From Bizionia sp. M204 (GTDB lineage: Bacteria; Bacteroidota; Bacteroidia; Flavobacteriales; Flavobacteriaceae), in contig NZ_CP046242.1 in assembly GCF_023205095.1 (NCBI RefSeq), forward strand, positions 3,213,001 through 3,277,000: a DNA stretch of 64,000 nt. Direction: 5' to 3'. The notes below the pieces were generated by a model. That model was not told the origin of the DNA. It did not search any database and worked only from the letters and a program-made list of their open reading frames with translations. Every line of letters begins with the position of its first letter. Position 1 is the first letter of the stretch. Positions 63,404 through 64,000 of the stretch are shown here, piece after piece. The position numbers and the translations under genes are program-made.

Positions 63404-64000
63404 ATGAAACAGGTGAATCACCGAAAATTAGGCAAGAACATTTTACGTTTAAGTTTAATTATTTTATTAGCATTTTCAACATCACTTTCGGCCCAAGAAG
63501 GTGATCCCGTAAACGGTAAATCTTTATTTAATGCCAACTGTGCTGCTTGTCATCAATTAGACAAGAAGATGACGGGTCCAGCCCTACGAAATGTAGAGCA
63601 ACGACTAGCTGAAGCCGAAGGTCTTGACAGAGAGTGGTTAAGCAGTTGGATTCGTAATAGTTCAGCAATGGTTAAAGCTGGAGATCCGTACGCTAATAAA
63701 ATATTCAATGAATATGGAGGTGCAGCCATGACGGCGTACCCACAATTATCTGATCAAGATATTAGTGATATTTTGGCCTATACTGCAGAGGAAGCGCCTG
63801 CTGCACCTGCGGGTGTTCAGATTGCAGACGCTGGTCAGAGCAGTGGATCAGATGGTGCAAGTATGTCCAATAAAGTTATCTTAGGTGCTTTGGCCGTGTT
63901 ATTTGCTTTATTAGCAATGGCGCTCATTTTAGTAAGACAAACACTAAATCGTTTTGCAGAAGCAAAAGGTGTTGATATTTCAGAAACTAAAGGCACGCCA
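63404..64000 (+). CDS. ActA-like cytochrome c of alternative complex III, 5' part
   Basis: The frame is open from ATG 63404 to the window edge (199 codons). A signal peptide (LRLSLIILLAFSTSLSAQ) is followed by a class I cytochrome c domain with haem site CAACH (residues 46-50) and the axial-Met region AAMTAYPQLSDQDISDILAYTAEE. After an Ala/Pro/Ser linker comes a membrane segment (VILGALAVLFALLAMALILV) around residue 165. Fusion of a monohaem domain to a membrane segment and a further haem region beyond the edge is how ActA subunits of alternative complex III look in Flavobacteria. It would pass electrons from quinol to cytochrome c oxidase. Confidence 0.75.
   Translation, partial: MKQVNHRKLGKNILRLSLIILLAFSTSLSAQEGDPVNGKSLFNANCAACHQLDKKMTGPALRNVEQRLAEAEGLDREWLSSWIRNSSAMVKAGDPYANKIFNEYGGAAMTAYPQLSDQDISDILAYTAEEAPAAPAGVQIADAGQSSGSDGASMSNKVILGALAVLFALLAMALILVRQTLNRFAEAKGVDISETKGTP

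Overview
The window is AT-rich chromosomal DNA from a member of the Bacteroidota, most likely a marine-type Flavobacteriaceae. The evidence is the set of -7 boxes of the form TAnnTTTG (before rplM, tRNA-Gln, rimP, the ECF sigma gene and others), the near absence of Shine-Dalgarno sequences, and typical family members: an ExbB/ExbD/ExbD operon, DUF2723 and DUF5686 proteins, an ActA-like cytochrome c, FHS sugar transporter, PKD and CHAT proteins. The genus cannot be fixed from the sequence alone.

Layout. (1) 1-400: the 3' end of a 2-oxoacid dehydrogenase E2 gene. (2) 400-10100: an accessory signalling and envelope region. It holds a LuxR-type response regulator gene followed by three tandem copies of a promoter cassette with a perfect 22-bp palindrome, two short terminated transcripts and a 43-residue membrane protein. 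Next to it are a retropepsin-like protease, an exported TPR-CHAT protease, a PKD/beta-barrel outer-membrane protein, a lipoprotein, a small secreted two-repeat protein, and a divergent ECF sigma factor with a TPR-bearing membrane partner. This is the most novel-looking part of the window. (3) 10190-16170: TatD, type I asparaginase, tRNA-Ser, an ExbB/ExbD energy-transduction operon, an outer-membrane barrel and a degenerate PAP2-like protein. (4) 16170-27600: core genes on the minus strand (rpoN, asnS, an RND/MMPL transporter, a barrel protein, frr, pyrH, tsf, rpsB, rpsI, rplM). (5) 27800-32300: a lysine-rich micro-protein, a YdhR-like monooxygenase, a DUF1275 gene broken by one stop codon, and polA. 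(6) 32480-38730: cyanophycin metabolism (isoaspartyl peptidase, cyanophycinase, cyanophycin synthetase) with an aldehyde dehydrogenase. (7) 38840-50990: an N-glycan degradation locus of two divergent operons: glycosylasparaginase, FHS sugar permease and GH92 mannosidase on one side; GH20 hexosaminidase, CutC, PNGase F-like amidase and GH2 beta-mannosidase on the other. There is no SusC/SusD pair. (8) 51000-58000: metallophosphoesterase, cysteine-less thioredoxin-fold protein, polysaccharide deacetylase, large DUF2723 membrane protein, tRNA-Gln and a tandem UspA protein. (9) 58050-62760: rimP-nusA-infB behind a leader carrying a terminator-like hairpin. (10) 62780-64000: a SPOR protein and the 5' part of an ActA-like cytochrome c gene of alternative complex III.

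How the parts work together. Regions 6 and 7 share a nitrogen and amide-bond theme: cyanophycin stores nitrogen as Asp-Arg polymer, and the glycan locus strips N-glycans from asparagine. Region 2 looks like a regulated envelope module, but its trigger and targets are not visible. Dispersed short palindromic repeats sit between operons at 32.3, 33.4-33.7, 38.7 and 41.2 kb, and one lies inside the PNGase gene.
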